Shown: positions 36,479 through 47,976 of the stretch, piece after piece
Numbering within the stretch: position 1 is the stretch's first letter
Layout of the letters: every line of letters starts with the position of its first letter
Assembly: GCF_023343835.1 (NCBI RefSeq)
Contig: NC_064435.1
Span: forward strand, 77,200,134 to 77,264,133
Source: Lagopus muta
Taxonomy: Eukaryota > Chordata > Aves > Galliformes > Phasianidae
Length of the DNA stretch: 64,000 nt
Reading direction: 5' to 3'
Position numbers and translations under genes: made by a program
The notes under the pieces: model-generated
What the model saw: only the letters and a program-made list of their open reading frames with translations
The model's database searches: none
What the model was told of the DNA's origin: nothing

Positions 36479-36830
36479 TGATGGAAATCCGGTGAGGATT
36501 GAGGCAAAGAGAACTTCTTGAGCCCTTCTTTGTCTGTTTGTATATGGGGACTGCTGAATCCAGGCCTGAACCTCTGATTGATCACCTGAGGCAAGCAATG
36601 AGTCAGCCAAAGGAGCACAGGTGAAGGCAATTCTCCTGTGCTGCCAGAAGGGTGAAGCTTGGCTTCACCTCTCCTAGACCCATTTAAGAGCTGACTACCA
36701 GTGGGGAAGGATCTCTTCTGGAGATCCGCTCTACCAGAGTTTTCCATGCAAGCCCAGGATAGGGTGAGTGTCCTTCTTTTCTGCTCAAATGTAATTACTC
36801 TGTAGACCAAGCTCTTGGATATACTGTATT
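36479..36830 (+). promoter_or_regulatory. LTR-like or promoter-like block
   Basis: A GC-richer block that begins and ends abruptly. On the plus strand it has a TATA-like CATTTAAGAG (36681-36690), a leader-like stretch, and a good splice-donor match AGG|GTGAGT (GTGAGT at 36764-36769). This is the layout of a retroviral LTR U3-R-leader or of a promoter with a first exon. I could not define inverted TG/CA ends or a target duplication, and no AATAAA follows. A minus-strand frame of 111 codons (36810-36475) lies over it and is probably chance. LTR is the preferred reading. Confidence 0.35.
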
Positions 36831-37661
36831 ATCTGTATGTTCATTGATTGTACAGTTTGAAATTTTAAGGTCATATTTATTTTCTTACATACTCCTCACC
36901 AGATTTTCAAGAGCCTTCATTTAGGTTTATTTTGTCCCTTTTTTTTACGAAGGACTAAGAACCTGAGCTACTACCAAATCAGTTTAATCTAACATTAATG
37001 GCAAATTGGTTCAGTTGAAAAGAAGAAACAATTTGCAATGCTTTTATTTACATATATGCAGAAATGTAGAACCCCATTCAGTTATAAAATATGAAATTCC
37101 AGATCAATGTATATACGACTAGAAAATCAATTAAAAACTACAGTTTCTTATGTTTATTTTATATTCTTTGCGTATGGGACTCAATTTGTGAATACTGTCA
37201 CAAGGGGCAGCTCTTGTCATAAAAACAACATGGTCTGTATTTGCCAAACCTCTCTGTGTCACTAAGAAATCCGAATTCTCTTTTTCCTCTCATGGTTAGC
37301 AAGAACCCAGCACAAGTTAGCAGTAAGTCCAGCCCCTCCTCATCAGCACTGAAATATATGCCACCAGATGAAGTATACTGTGTCTGCCTGTGGAGATTCA
37401 CCACCAGCTAGAAAGTATTAGAGGTGCAACAGATCATAGCACGCATTTTTAAGCGTGTCAGAAGTGTAGTTATATGCAATGCATAAGCACCTGTTGGTGC
37501 TTAATGATCTTTGCAAAAACTAAATGTGATAGCTTGGAGCTGAAAAAAGTCTTCACTTTCCATAAAACAAAGGTAATTCCAGAGTGTTCCAAAAGGTTGA
37601 AATTAGTTTTATTGCTTTTAATGAATATGATTTCTGCAGGACTGACCATGAGTGGCCTGTA
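36831..37661. other. Low-copy non-coding DNA
   Basis: No gene supported. A 68-codon minus-strand frame (37404-37198) has an unremarkable composition and no recognised motif. Confidence 0.5.
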
Positions 37662-38177
37662 ATTTACCACAGTTTCAGTTTCTTGCTCCTCACTGCAAGA
37701 AAGACATTGAGGCCCTGGAACGTGTTCAAAGGAGGGCAACAAACCTGGTGAGGGTTCTGGAACACAGGCCATATGAGGAGAGGCTGAGGGAGCTGGGAAC
37801 GTTCAGCCTGGAGAAGAGGAGGCTCAGGGGAGACCTCATTGCTCTCTATAACTTCCTGAAGGGAGGTGGTAGTGAGCTGGGGGTCGGCCTCTTCTCTCGT
37901 GTCATTAGTGATAGGACCAGAGGGAATGGCTTCAAGCTACGGCAGGGGAGATTCAGGCTGGACATGAGGAAGTATTACTTTTCGGAAAGGGTGGTCAGGC
38001 ACTGGAATGGACTGCCCAGGGAGGTGGTGGAGTCACCGAGCCTGGGGTTGTTCAAGGAAAGACTGGATGTTGTGTTGAGGGACATGGTTTAGTGGGAGCT
38101 ACTGGGAATAGGTGAATGGTTGGACTGGATGATCTTGAAGGTCTTTTCCAACCTTGGTGATTCTATGATTCTATGAA
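37662..38177 (+). mobile_element. CR1 LINE 3' end with open RT C-terminus
   Basis: Best-preserved CR1 of the window. From about 37662 the frame reads [20 protein letters not shown] and stays open through [40 protein letters not shown] and [20 protein letters not shown] to a stop at 38090-38092. This is the RT thumb and C-terminal tail of ORF2. A short 3' UTR follows (TGGACTGGATGATCTTGAAG, TTCCAACCTTGG) and the element ends in the family's tandem octamer ATTCTATG ATTCTATG at about 38161-38177. The open frame starts in flanking DNA and lacks all catalytic residues, so it is not functional. 5' truncation is usual for CR1. Confidence 0.95.
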
Positions 38178-40056
38178 AACTGCAGCAACAGATCTGGGAA
38201 TAGACCCTAACAATTTTATGCTTTGGGTTCTAGTCTTTCCTCAAAATCTTTATATAAAAACAAGAACAGAAATACACCTGGTTGCTCCTGTCATTCTGAA
38301 CTGCATGTCAGAGCACTGTGATGGAACGTATTTTTCTATTATATATTTGTTCTACTTTCCCACCAGGATGCTTAGGTTAATAACTCTGCTCCTTTAACAA
38401 CAGTTGCTGTTGGTAATCCAGAACTTTGAGTAACATTGTCTTTCACAAGTAACCTTTTAACACTTATATCATTTCCCACTGAATTGTCTTTTTCATTTCT
38501 CTTATCACCTTAAATGCAAATGAAGTAATTATCTAGTTAAATTCTGAACAGGCATTATTCATTTGAGAAATCGTTGCTTTGTAGTGCAAAGGAAGCATTT
38601 TTCCCCCCACCTTTGGCACTTTACAATAAACTCATTCTGATCTAAATTGATTGCTGTGGGATTATCTTGGAGTCATTAAAATAATGCTGTATTGACATTC
38701 ACTAATGTCTTTAATTAGCAGTTTCAAATTCCAACATTTCAAATTAAACAAGCACAGGTATAATTTACATTGTATGATTTTATATGAATTTGAGTACTCT
38801 TATTTTGGACATTATTCACTTGGTCTCAAAAATGTTTTTGGTTGAGTAAAACTGGTAGTAGCAAAGGAGGCAATGAGCACTCCATTGATGACAAGATAAG
38901 ATAGCATAATCTCTGAAGAGCAGAAAATATTTAAGCTTCCAAGAGCAATTTGCCTACAAAAGTGTTGTGAATTGCAGGTCCAAACTGTTCATTAATCTCT
39001 CAGGTTGATTTTCTGGACAGTTTCTAGCTATGCACATAGAAGCTGAAGACAAGAATACTTTTTTTAGCTGCAACTGGTAAGAAGATTTGGTGTTTTACAT
39101 GGAGATCATGTAAACCTTTACGTGAAAGTCTGCTTTAGATTACACTTCATCGTAAAATTGCGTGATTTCAGGTTGTTACATTGATCAGGAAATATTTTGT
39201 TTTGAATCTTCTTTTGTTATCCCAGTATATAGTAATAATTCAAAAATCTTTTCTGGTGGCTTTCTTGTATGCTCATATTTGTAAGGAGAATTAACTCAGT
39301 CTCAGAATTTCCCCTATGTGTCTACTTCTATAGAATTCAAATGATTTAATCTTTGAATGAAAATGCAAAGCATGCTACAAAAGCACTATATTCTGTAAAT
39401 TTTTGAGGAAAAATTTGAAGGTGACTTTGTTGCTTGTCAATGTAATTAACATAGTTTTAGCTACTGCTGAACTTTATAGTTTAGTTTTATTTTCCTTTGT
39501 TGCAGTATTTCCTCAAATGTTGACAAATGTGTAAGCAACAAGATAACTCTAATTGATTAGGAAATGTTGAGCTGGGACAGCTGTTTTATAGAGCTTTTCT
39601 TCAAGAAAGTGATTTGGCTATGTGACAATGAATGGTAGTGTTCTGTTGTTTTAGGGCAAGAGCCACATAAATTCCATCTAATAAATATGCATTTACTTAG
39701 TGAAACATAGTTAACCATATGTTCAATAGATGTGAAAACTATCTTTGGTTTTTTTTTTTTTAAGTGTGTAGGCCAATGACTAAAGTTTAAATGGCACTGA
39801 GAATGTGAGATGTTGTCACAGATTATATCATCCCCTGTGGTCTCTCTAATGATAGCTGGGGTGTCTGTTGCCACTGAAGGAAAAACAAAAAGGTGTCCTT
39901 GCAAAATAAAATTTGGGAAGAACAAATGAAAGATGGTCCCTGAAAAACAAGATAAAAACTGGGAAGAAAAATTTCAGTCACAAGGATATGGTTAAACAAA
40001 CTAATCTTGCAAGTATATGACAGGAGATGCTGCCTTAGCACTCACATGTAAATTGC
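38178..40056. other. Low-copy DNA with a candidate conserved element
   Basis: No gene. The stretch 38440-38830 is listed separately. A minus-strand frame of 122 codons (39925-39557) crosses a poly(T) tract and has no domain. Confidence 0.5.
38440..38830. promoter_or_regulatory. Candidate conserved non-coding element
   Basis: This stretch has no repeat character and is dense in transcription-factor-like words: the octamer ATGCAAAT (38514-38521) is four bases from TAATTA (38526-38531), followed by further TAAT/ATTA and AATTGATT homeodomain-type words. That texture is common in vertebrate developmental enhancers, but such words are also frequent by chance in AT-rich DNA. Confidence 0.2.
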
Positions 40057-40656
40057 AGAATCAAAGAATGGCCAGAGAAGGGACCTCAAGGATCATGAAT
40101 TTCCAATCCCCCTGCCACATGCAGGGCCACTACCTTCCCGTTTAATACTAGACCAGGCTGCCCAGGCCCCATCCAATCTAGCCTTGAACACCTCCAGGGA
40201 CTGGTCATACACAACCTCTCTGGGCAGCCTGTTCCAGCACCTCACCACTCTCTCTGTAAAGAATTTCCCCCTGACATTCAACCTAAATCTCTTCTCCATC
40301 AGCTTGAAGAAGTTTCCTCTTATCCTGCAGTTATCAACAATTTCAAAGAGTTGATTCTCTTCCTGTTTGTAGGCTCCCTTTAGGTATTGAAAGGCTGCAA
40401 TGAGGTCACCCCGCAGCCTGCTTTTCTCCAGGCTGAACAAGCCCAGCTCCCTTACCCTGTCCTCATAGGGAAGGTGCTCCAGTCCCCTGATATCTTTGTG
40501 GCCTTCCTCTGAACCCTCTCCAACAGCTCCCTGTCTTTTCTGTACTGGGGGTTCCCACTGGGGCCTCACAAGAGCAGAGTAGAGGGGGACAATCACCTCC
40601 CTGTCCCTGCTGGCCACCCATCTTCTGATGGAGCCCAGAATACCATTTGTCTTTCA
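40057..40656 (-). mobile_element. CR1 LINE 3' half, long open RT frame
   Basis: Minus strand. The 3' end is at about 40057 (GAATCAAAGAATGGCC on the plus strand) and the 5' truncation at about 40656. The sense frame is open from about 40617 to 40093 and shows the RT C-terminal blocks [38 protein letters not shown] and LEVFKARLDGA. A frameshift lies near 40540, where the usual LEYCVQFWG block changes frame. The 5' break lies 15 bp from an LTR candidate. Catalytic motifs are not included. Confidence 0.95.
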
Positions 40657-40670
40657 AGCTAAATCTTTTT

Positions 40671-41074
40671 TGCTGAGCAGAACAAAGAGTGATAGGCTTT
40701 AAAGGATACAAAGATAGTTTTAGTTAGGCAAAACATAGACTCTGAATTCAGATTACAAAATGTGTATCAATAAAGGAAATGAAGAGGTGGTACCTACTGG
40801 ATGGGATGACTGATAGGCATATAACAAGACTATCTCAGTATCCCAAGTATCTCAGCCAATGGAGAAGGAGGGAAGGGCTCACTAGTGTAGCATACAGGGA
40901 TAAAAGAAGCTTTGTCCCTAAAACTTTGAGAGACCCCACAGGGGTATGCCCAATATGGTACCCAATAGGGTATGGACCATACTGGTCCGTAGTCCATGTG
41001 GACTCTCTCTTTATTTGAATAAAATAAGCTGAAGACTCTCCTCTGTGTCTTTTTGGGTTGAAGATGATTCAGCA
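40671..41074 (+). mobile_element. Solo LTR candidate, 404 bp
   Basis: Proposed ends are a perfect 6-bp inverted pair, TGCTGA (40671-40676) and TCAGCA (41069-41074), of the TG...CA form used by retroviral LTRs. Plus-strand signals are in the right order: TATA-like GATAAAAG (40899-40906), then AATAAA (41018-41023) about 120 bp later, then a T/GT-rich stretch. No matching target duplication could be seen and no internal retroviral genes adjoin it. Frames of about 80 codons on both strands are not genes. It sits directly against the 5' break of the neighbouring CR1. Confidence 0.6.
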
Positions 41075-43709
41075 AGCTTATTGGAGCAGAAATTTTCCTA
41101 GCAGAATGTATTCAAAATGTTCCGATCTATAATCTTGGCTGTCAATTTTTGTTGTTTTTTTTTTTTTCTGCAATAATGGAATCAGGGAAAGTACTTTTGA
41201 AAAGCAATGTGTCTATCACCATGTGAAGAATGAAAGACTTGCACATTTCAGATGAATAATGATTAATACAGAAGATCATAGTAAAAACTAATGAACAAAA
41301 CCCTTTCTTTGAGATTATTGCTATTATTAAATACTAAATAAAATTCACTGAATGATAAAAATCTCACTCTCCTTTCCACGTTCTTTCAGAATGAAACTAC
41401 CTGATAGCTTCTGTAATTGCTTATAGTATACTTTAAATATAAGCTATCAAGAATTAGCTTGTAAGCTAATGTGTCTGAATAGTTAAAGATCCTATTCTAT
41501 AAGTTATTTGAATAATCACTGTATTTTAATTTTTTGTATATATGTATTTACATACTCGGCAAACTAAATAGATTAGTGTTCTGAACTAATCAACTGGTAA
41601 TCCCTTGAACTGAAACTGTTTAGTAAATCCTGCTGTACTTAAGAATGAAAAATATGTGAGTCTGTTCACATAAGATTTTTTTTTATAACCTGGATGCAAG
41701 CATTTGTCTTGTTCAAGGGCTTGACAGAGGTTGACTTTGAAGAACAAGACAGGTTCTTCCCCTTACATTATACTGAAATTTTCAATGACAAAAGCTTCAA
41801 CTAGCTTATTAATGGCTTTTCATGGCCTCCTTATATACTGTGATCTGCATATGGAGAGGCAATAGGTTAGGAAATATTGCATTATCGAAGAAATGAGAAA
41901 ATGTAACCTACTGATTTTATTATTACTATGAAGTAACAAAATATAGGAACTGCTAAATATTTGAATGTTTTCAGAAGCTGGAGAAAAGCAGAGTTGAAGT
42001 GAACTCTGGAGAGTTCCAGTCTTTCAATGTGTCTAGTTTTAGGGGTTTGGTTTTTTTTTTTTTTTTTTTTTTTGTAAAGGGGGAGTGTAGTAAATCTTAG
42101 TTCCTTCTTTTCGCTGCATTATTCCATTTATTCTTCTCCCTTGACAGCATTCTGCAAAGTAAGTGGAGTAATGGAGTATTTCTCTGTTTCACTGAGAGTA
42201 TCTTCCACAGAACTAACCTTAAATTCTAGGGCCAGATTCTGCTTTCTTTCATATTTATTGCATTGTGGAGGATGTATGCATTTGAGAACCAAAATTTTAA
42301 AGAGAGCATGGGGATGTGAAATATAGCTTAGCCACATATTTTATATTAGTGAATCTCTGTAGTTGCTAAGAATTTGCTGGGAACAGGGCAGAAGTAAAAG
42401 CATCTAAATTAATTATTTTGGAAAAGAGAACACAGTTAATTGAGATGAAAATCTTCACTTGAAACTAAATATGTGCTACTTACACAAGTGACATCTTTTA
42501 TCCAAGTCCAAGCTGCTTAATGCTTATTGTTACATACTATCAATGTCTTTTTCTTCTTCATTGAAATCTAAGTGTGAAATCAAATTGAATCCCAACAAGA
42601 ATTATTTGAATAGACAGTTTCTTTAACACCCCAGCAGTCTGTCCCACTCTCCCTTTCCTTCTTGCTTTCTCACTAGTTTCTAAAGGAATTGTTACTTATT
42701 GAGTTCAAGTTTCTCTTTGTTGATTACTAGCAGCGCTGTAGATTAATACCTATAGTAATGATATGATATTTTCAGTTACGTTTTCAATGTAAAGGTAACA
42801 ACAATATATTGAATATAAATAACTAGGCAACTATAGATAGAAACTAGATTTTGGAAACCAACATCACATGAAAACTGTGTTTTATGAACAATCTTTATTC
42901 TCTGAAGTAATCTTAAAAGTTTAAAACAAATATATGAATATGCATTAATGCATTCTTTTTTAAAAGATTAATTTATTTGATTGGTTCTGATGTCTAAACT
43001 ACACTGCATTTTTTTTCTGTGTATCTGATGACAAGAAACTGAGGTCTACATCAGAGATTAAAGGCAGAGGTGCCCATCATCTGAGCTCAAAAAAACTGGA
43101 ATTATTCAGTGGATTCCATTAGGAGGAAACTGCGGAAGTCAGAAGCAGTTCAACATCAGTTTGAATAAACCCTCAAGCAAACAAAAATAACAGAATTGCA
43201 CTTATTACTCAATTGAGTAGTTTACATAGCAGAGCTTAGTTGCCTGCAAAAAAAAAAAAAAAAAAAAACCAAAACAACAACAAAAAAAACCCAAGCGTAG
43301 TTGTCTGTTCTACTAGGGAGGGATTCTTCCCATGTACAACATTTTCAGCTTCAGGTGAGCATTTCCATCTCCAGAGAACAGTGTCTCTCATGTATAAAAT
43401 ACAGCTCTGGGTGGATCCCTAACACTTTAAAATCAGACTGAAGTTTCTAAGGATGATTCTTGCAAGAATGGCACCTAACCATAATTGGTTACAACCTCAT
43501 GTCAGTGAGTCACTGTATGTCACCAATCATATGGAAGTAACAATTGCAAAAATATCTGGACCAGTGTTTCTGGATGAAGATCTCTGAAATCCATTTCTAA
43601 TACAAAAATTAAAATACACTAATTCTTGATTCTTTCTTGTAAGTAAAACATACCAGTTCAAGCAGTTTTGGTCTCTGATTCCCACAGTAGAATAGGGAAC
43701 ACTTGCCAT
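41075..43709. other. Low-copy non-coding DNA
   Basis: No gene supported. Contains T23 (42051-42073) and A21 (43248-43268) and short low-complexity runs. Confidence 0.55.
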
Positions 43710-44341
43710 TCTTGGGCTTGGGGTACTGGTGGATGGTAAGCTGGGCATGAGCCAGCAATGTACTCTTGCAGCCCGAAGGCCTACTGTATCCTGGGCTGCA
43801 TCAAAAGAAGTGTGGCCAGCAGGACAAGGGAGGTGATCCCCAATATTCTGTGCTGCTGAGGCCTGCATCCAGATGTGGAGTCTTCAGTACAGAAGAGCCA
43901 CAAAAATGATCCAAAAAATGGAACACCTCTCCTACAAGGACAGGCTGAGAGGACTGGCACTGTTCAGCCTGAAGAAGAGAAGGCTCTAAGGTGACTGTAT
44001 AGCAGTCTTTCAATACCTAAAGGAAGGCTATAGGAAAGAAGAGGGCAAACTCTTTAATAGGATCTGCTGTGATAGGACAAGGGCAAATGAGTTCAGTCTC
44101 AAAGAGGATAGATTTATGTTGGTTATAAAGAAAAAGTCTTTTACAGTGAGGGTGGTGAGGGATTGGAACAGGTTGCTTAGGGATGTTGTGGAAGCCCTGT
44201 CCCTGGAGATATTCAAGACCAGACTGGACTAGGCTCTGACCAACCTGATTTAGGAGATGTCCCTGTTCATTTCAGGTGAATTGGAGTAGATGACCTTAAA
44301 GGTCTCTTCCAACTCTATGAAATCTATCATTCTAGGATTCT
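43710..44341 (+). mobile_element. CR1 LINE 3' end, small internal deletion
   Basis: Plus strand. It begins at the block encoding LGVLVDGKLGMSQQCTLAA (about 43715). The AQKANxILGCIKxSVAS block and, after a deletion of part of the LPLYSALVRPHLEYC block near 43840, the segments KMIQKMEHLSYKDRLRGLAL, SLKKRRL and LFNRICCDRTRANEFSLKED follow. The 3' UTR (GATGACCTTAAAGGTCTCTT) and terminal ATTCTA repeats end at about 44341. At least one stop is visible. Degraded and inert. Confidence 0.92.
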
Positions 44342-46299
44342 GATGGAGTATCTATACTTTATCTTTCAGGAGAAGTCATATCTATGCTGTTGGTCAATTG
44401 GTGCTTTCATCTACTCAGTGCTGCTCTAGAATTTTTCAGGGTGAGTGGTCAGGTGCTACTCTGGTATTACATAGCATAAAAATTTGTTTTAGAAGAGCGG
44501 GGAAAAACAAAAATATTCTTGGTGTGAGTTATCTTCACAAGTCAGCTTCTTGGTGTTTCCTCTTCTGTTAAAGTATCAAAGATGCAGAAGATGAAAAATA
44601 TTGAGAACATTTCATATATTCACTTTTACCATTGAGTTATTTGCTTTAACTTCCATGCTGATTTTTGGGTAGTTTTTTCATAAAAAGCTGTGTTCATAGA
44701 TATGTGCAGTCTATATGGTCCATTATGGGGTTTTGCTGTTAAATGCATTAATTTTACAGAGAATATGGATATACAATGATATTACAATATGGTTTCTTTC
44801 CCTTTTCTCTGCATTTCCTTATCAAGAAGGGAATTAAGTAGTTTATCCATCCTTCCCCCCCAAATGATTTCCTGGCACTTCAGGATGAATTCCGTATATG
44901 GAGCATCAGAGAATCACTTTGTTTGGCTACTGCTCATCTGTATAAATTGAACACTTGAGAGATTTTTCTCACTTTCACCTGCATCTCAAAATCCCTGCAG
45001 GAAACTGCATCATGCCAAAAAGCAGAGTGATCAGAGTGAATAATAGAGGACCATATGAAGAATGGAAAAGCTTAGAACTAATGTCTCACTGTTGCAGTTC
45101 TTATCTACACCTGCTAGCTCTTGTGGGGACTCATTTCTCTAGATGAAGCAACTTTCTGCCAGTTATAATATAAGACCCAGGCCTCAAAGTCCCTCAAAGT
45201 AAAACTTAAGTACAAATTGGCATTTTGTATGTGCCACATCTGTGGATTAGAAATATCCCTGTAGGTGCCAATCCTGTTGATAACAGGTATATATGTACCT
45301 GTGTTTGCAAAGACTACAATGGAAGGAGCTGCAAAGTGATGCATCTGTATGGAAGTGTGTTTATTATAAGGGAATCTTACATATGAGAGAAGTAAATGTA
45401 GGTGTCCATCATATGTATATTTTAATGGTTTACTGTATGGAAATAAAGTACAGAAACAGTTTTTGAAGTTGCTTAGATTTAGTTATGCTTGAAAAATGTT
45501 TTTTACCCAGTGAACTTCTAGTTTGACTAAAATGTTTTTGAGATCCAGTTTGATTTAATTGCATCTGTAAGGTTACTGGACTAACACCTGTGCAGTAGTA
45601 TTCGGAACTGTAAAAGTAAAAAGTTAAATATTTTCATTAGCACAAAATAGAATGCATTCAAAATATTTTGTGAAATAAAAAAAACCACCTAAACTTGTCT
45701 TTTCATTCAAATTCAACATAAAAGTATAATTTAAGACTTTATTTTTCATGGGATGGAATTTCATGCTTTCAGTGTCTATTACTTATGTGTTCCTATGCTG
45801 TTTAGAAATAGTTGACTTGCTTATTTGCATCTAAAACAATTGCACTTTATTTTTCTGGAGGTTAAACAAGTAGGATTATTTGTAAAAGAAGAAATCAATT
45901 TGAATCTCCCAAACACAGTCATCTGTAAAAAATTTTAGTACTAAGATTATTCACAGCTCTTTTAAGATACCATTAGATTTTCTCCCTCAGCAATACACGC
46001 TAGTTGATGCAGAGTTCTTGGCATTAAAGAAAAAAAATTTCCTGATTATTCCACTAAATGACAGACATTGTGCTCTGTGCTCCAGAGCTTAGACCACTGC
46101 AGTGTTCCATTTTAGGTTTAAGCAAAATTCTTCATCCAGTTATTTCAACACAGGAATTTGCTAAACAGTCAATGACAGTCTTAGGCAGAGAGAAGTAATG
46201 CTGTACAGTAAGCTTTACTTGAGCATTTTCATTGTTTTGTTTATTTTCCTACAATAAAAAGCAGTTCCAGTATCAGTGGGCTTGACTTGAAGCATTCAG

Positions 46300-46720
46300 T
46301 TTTCTTGACTTAACCGATCCCCCAAACTTATTGTAATTTAATTGCAACATATTGTTGCAAATGACTGACTTGCATTAGCATGGAGTTACTGGTACAGAGT
46401 GTGGAATTCAGTAGTTTTCAGTGAAACACTTGTGTTTTTTTTTATTGATACTAAATCAATGAAACAGCTTTGAAAACAGCAACAACATCAACAATAACAA
46501 AAAGAAATGTGTTCTGTTATTGTCAGTACATTTCTGGATGTTTTACTTACGAATGAATAATAATGTATCTCTCTAAGAGTGTGTATTATAAACTGCCATT
46601 AAAAGTTCTTGTTTAAAACGTGTTGTTTATTTAAACAGATTAAGAAAAGCCCTGGCACCATCCAAATCACTCCTAATTAATAGTTGAACTGTTCTGTTTC
46701 AATTTTTATTCCAAGTAATT
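46300..46720. promoter_or_regulatory. Candidate conserved non-coding element
   Basis: Non-repetitive stretch with clustered words such as TTTAATTGCAAC, TTGCATTAGCATGG and CTAATTAATAG, which are homeodomain/POU/CEBP-like. Adjoins repeat-free DNA on both sides. Based on sequence texture only. Confidence 0.18.
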
Positions 46721-47891
46721 CAAAGATTTTTTTTGTCAAGACATATATAATTGGTCAACCACTTTGTCTAGCAATTTAATTGCCACACAGTATATAAAAA
46801 GACAAATAAAAATAACTGGTATATTAAAAGGGACTTAGTGAAATGCACTTTTCCCTGATAAGATGTTTTATCAGAGGCTAGGGTGAGGTAACAACAAGAA
46901 CTTTTTGCTTCTTTTATTGCTGGTTGTTGTTTTTTTTTTTTTTTTTTTGTATTGTTTTTGTTTTTTTCTTATTTTTATTCCTTCCAGTTTTGATTTAAGA
47001 TAAGAAAGAATGTGGCTGGGGGAAATACAAGTAGGTGAGAGCTTTGAAGGTCATTCCTACAGTGCTGGAAAAGCCCACTGTATTCATGCAGTTCTTTGTT
47101 GTTCTCTACAATGGTCAAGCTGGATTTGTTTAACAAGCTCTAGAAAGGCATTGCATAGCCAGATCTGTTCTTGCCCACTGAGATTTCTTTTCCCAACTGT
47201 CAAGTTTCTCATCCTGAGTTTTATAATATTTACTGTCCCAAAGGACTGCAACTCTCTTAATGGTTCAAGGATTTCTGTCTTTTCTTTAATGTAGCTGGGG
47301 CTTGAATCACTATTGATATCTTTTTAGGGCACCACAAAAAAAATATATGGGTAGAAACAGCGAAGTCAGAATGACATTAGCTTTGAGGCTGCAAAGTTGG
47401 ACTAATCAAGTAATTCATATTATTTCAGGTGAAATTTTGAGTTTCCCTCCTGTGTGTCTATGTAACAATGTCTTCCAGTGTAGGTAAGCCCTGTTCACAT
47501 GATTCAAGTTGTTCTAAGAGTCAATGGCATGATTTCTGTGTTCTAGTAACTCCTACCTGTTTATTCAGCAGGTCATTTAGATCAACAAGTAGTATTTTCA
47601 AATAAATCATGCATTTTTAAATATTATTTTGAAATATGGGTCTTTAAATAGATTTGTGCTGGGGTGTGGCTGAAATTTACACAATTCTGCCATGAATGAG
47701 TCTGTTAATGTTTTGAATTTTGTAGTTCTGTCCAACTGAAAGCCTTTATGTCAGGGTCTGTCAAGAATTGCTCATAATTGTCACAGTCCAACTAGGTGCA
47801 AATCAGACTGTAAAGAAATCTATTTGTGGTCTTATGTGTTAAAGGAGGAGCTCATAAAGTCACTAATAAAACTGAAGAAACTCAAAATAGG

Positions 47892-47976
47892 TCCTCTTTC
47901 TTTCTATTCTTTATTTCTATTCTTTCTTACTTTTTTTTCCTTTCCTTCCTTTCTCCTTCTCCCACTCCTCTTCCTG
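47892..47976. repeat. Polypyrimidine tract, about 85 bp
   Basis: Almost pure C/T with CTTT and CCTT units, hence homopurine on the minus strand; could form triplex DNA under torsion. Confidence 0.85.

Noticed and set aside
36475..36810. 111-codon open frame, minus strand
   Set aside because: Lies over an LTR/promoter-like block whose signals point to the plus strand; no domain.
37652..38092. 146-codon open frame, plus strand
   Set aside because: It is the CR1 RT C-terminus; its start lies in flanking DNA and catalytic motifs are absent. Recorded as a mobile element, not a gene.
40093..40617. 174-codon open frame, minus strand
   Set aside because: CR1 ORF2 C-terminus again, 5'-truncated; no functional enzyme possible.
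27877..41074. Internal endogenous-retrovirus genes (gag, pol, env) near the LTR candidates
   Set aside because: Sequence on either side of each block shows no retroviral protein remnants, so only solo LTRs are proposed.
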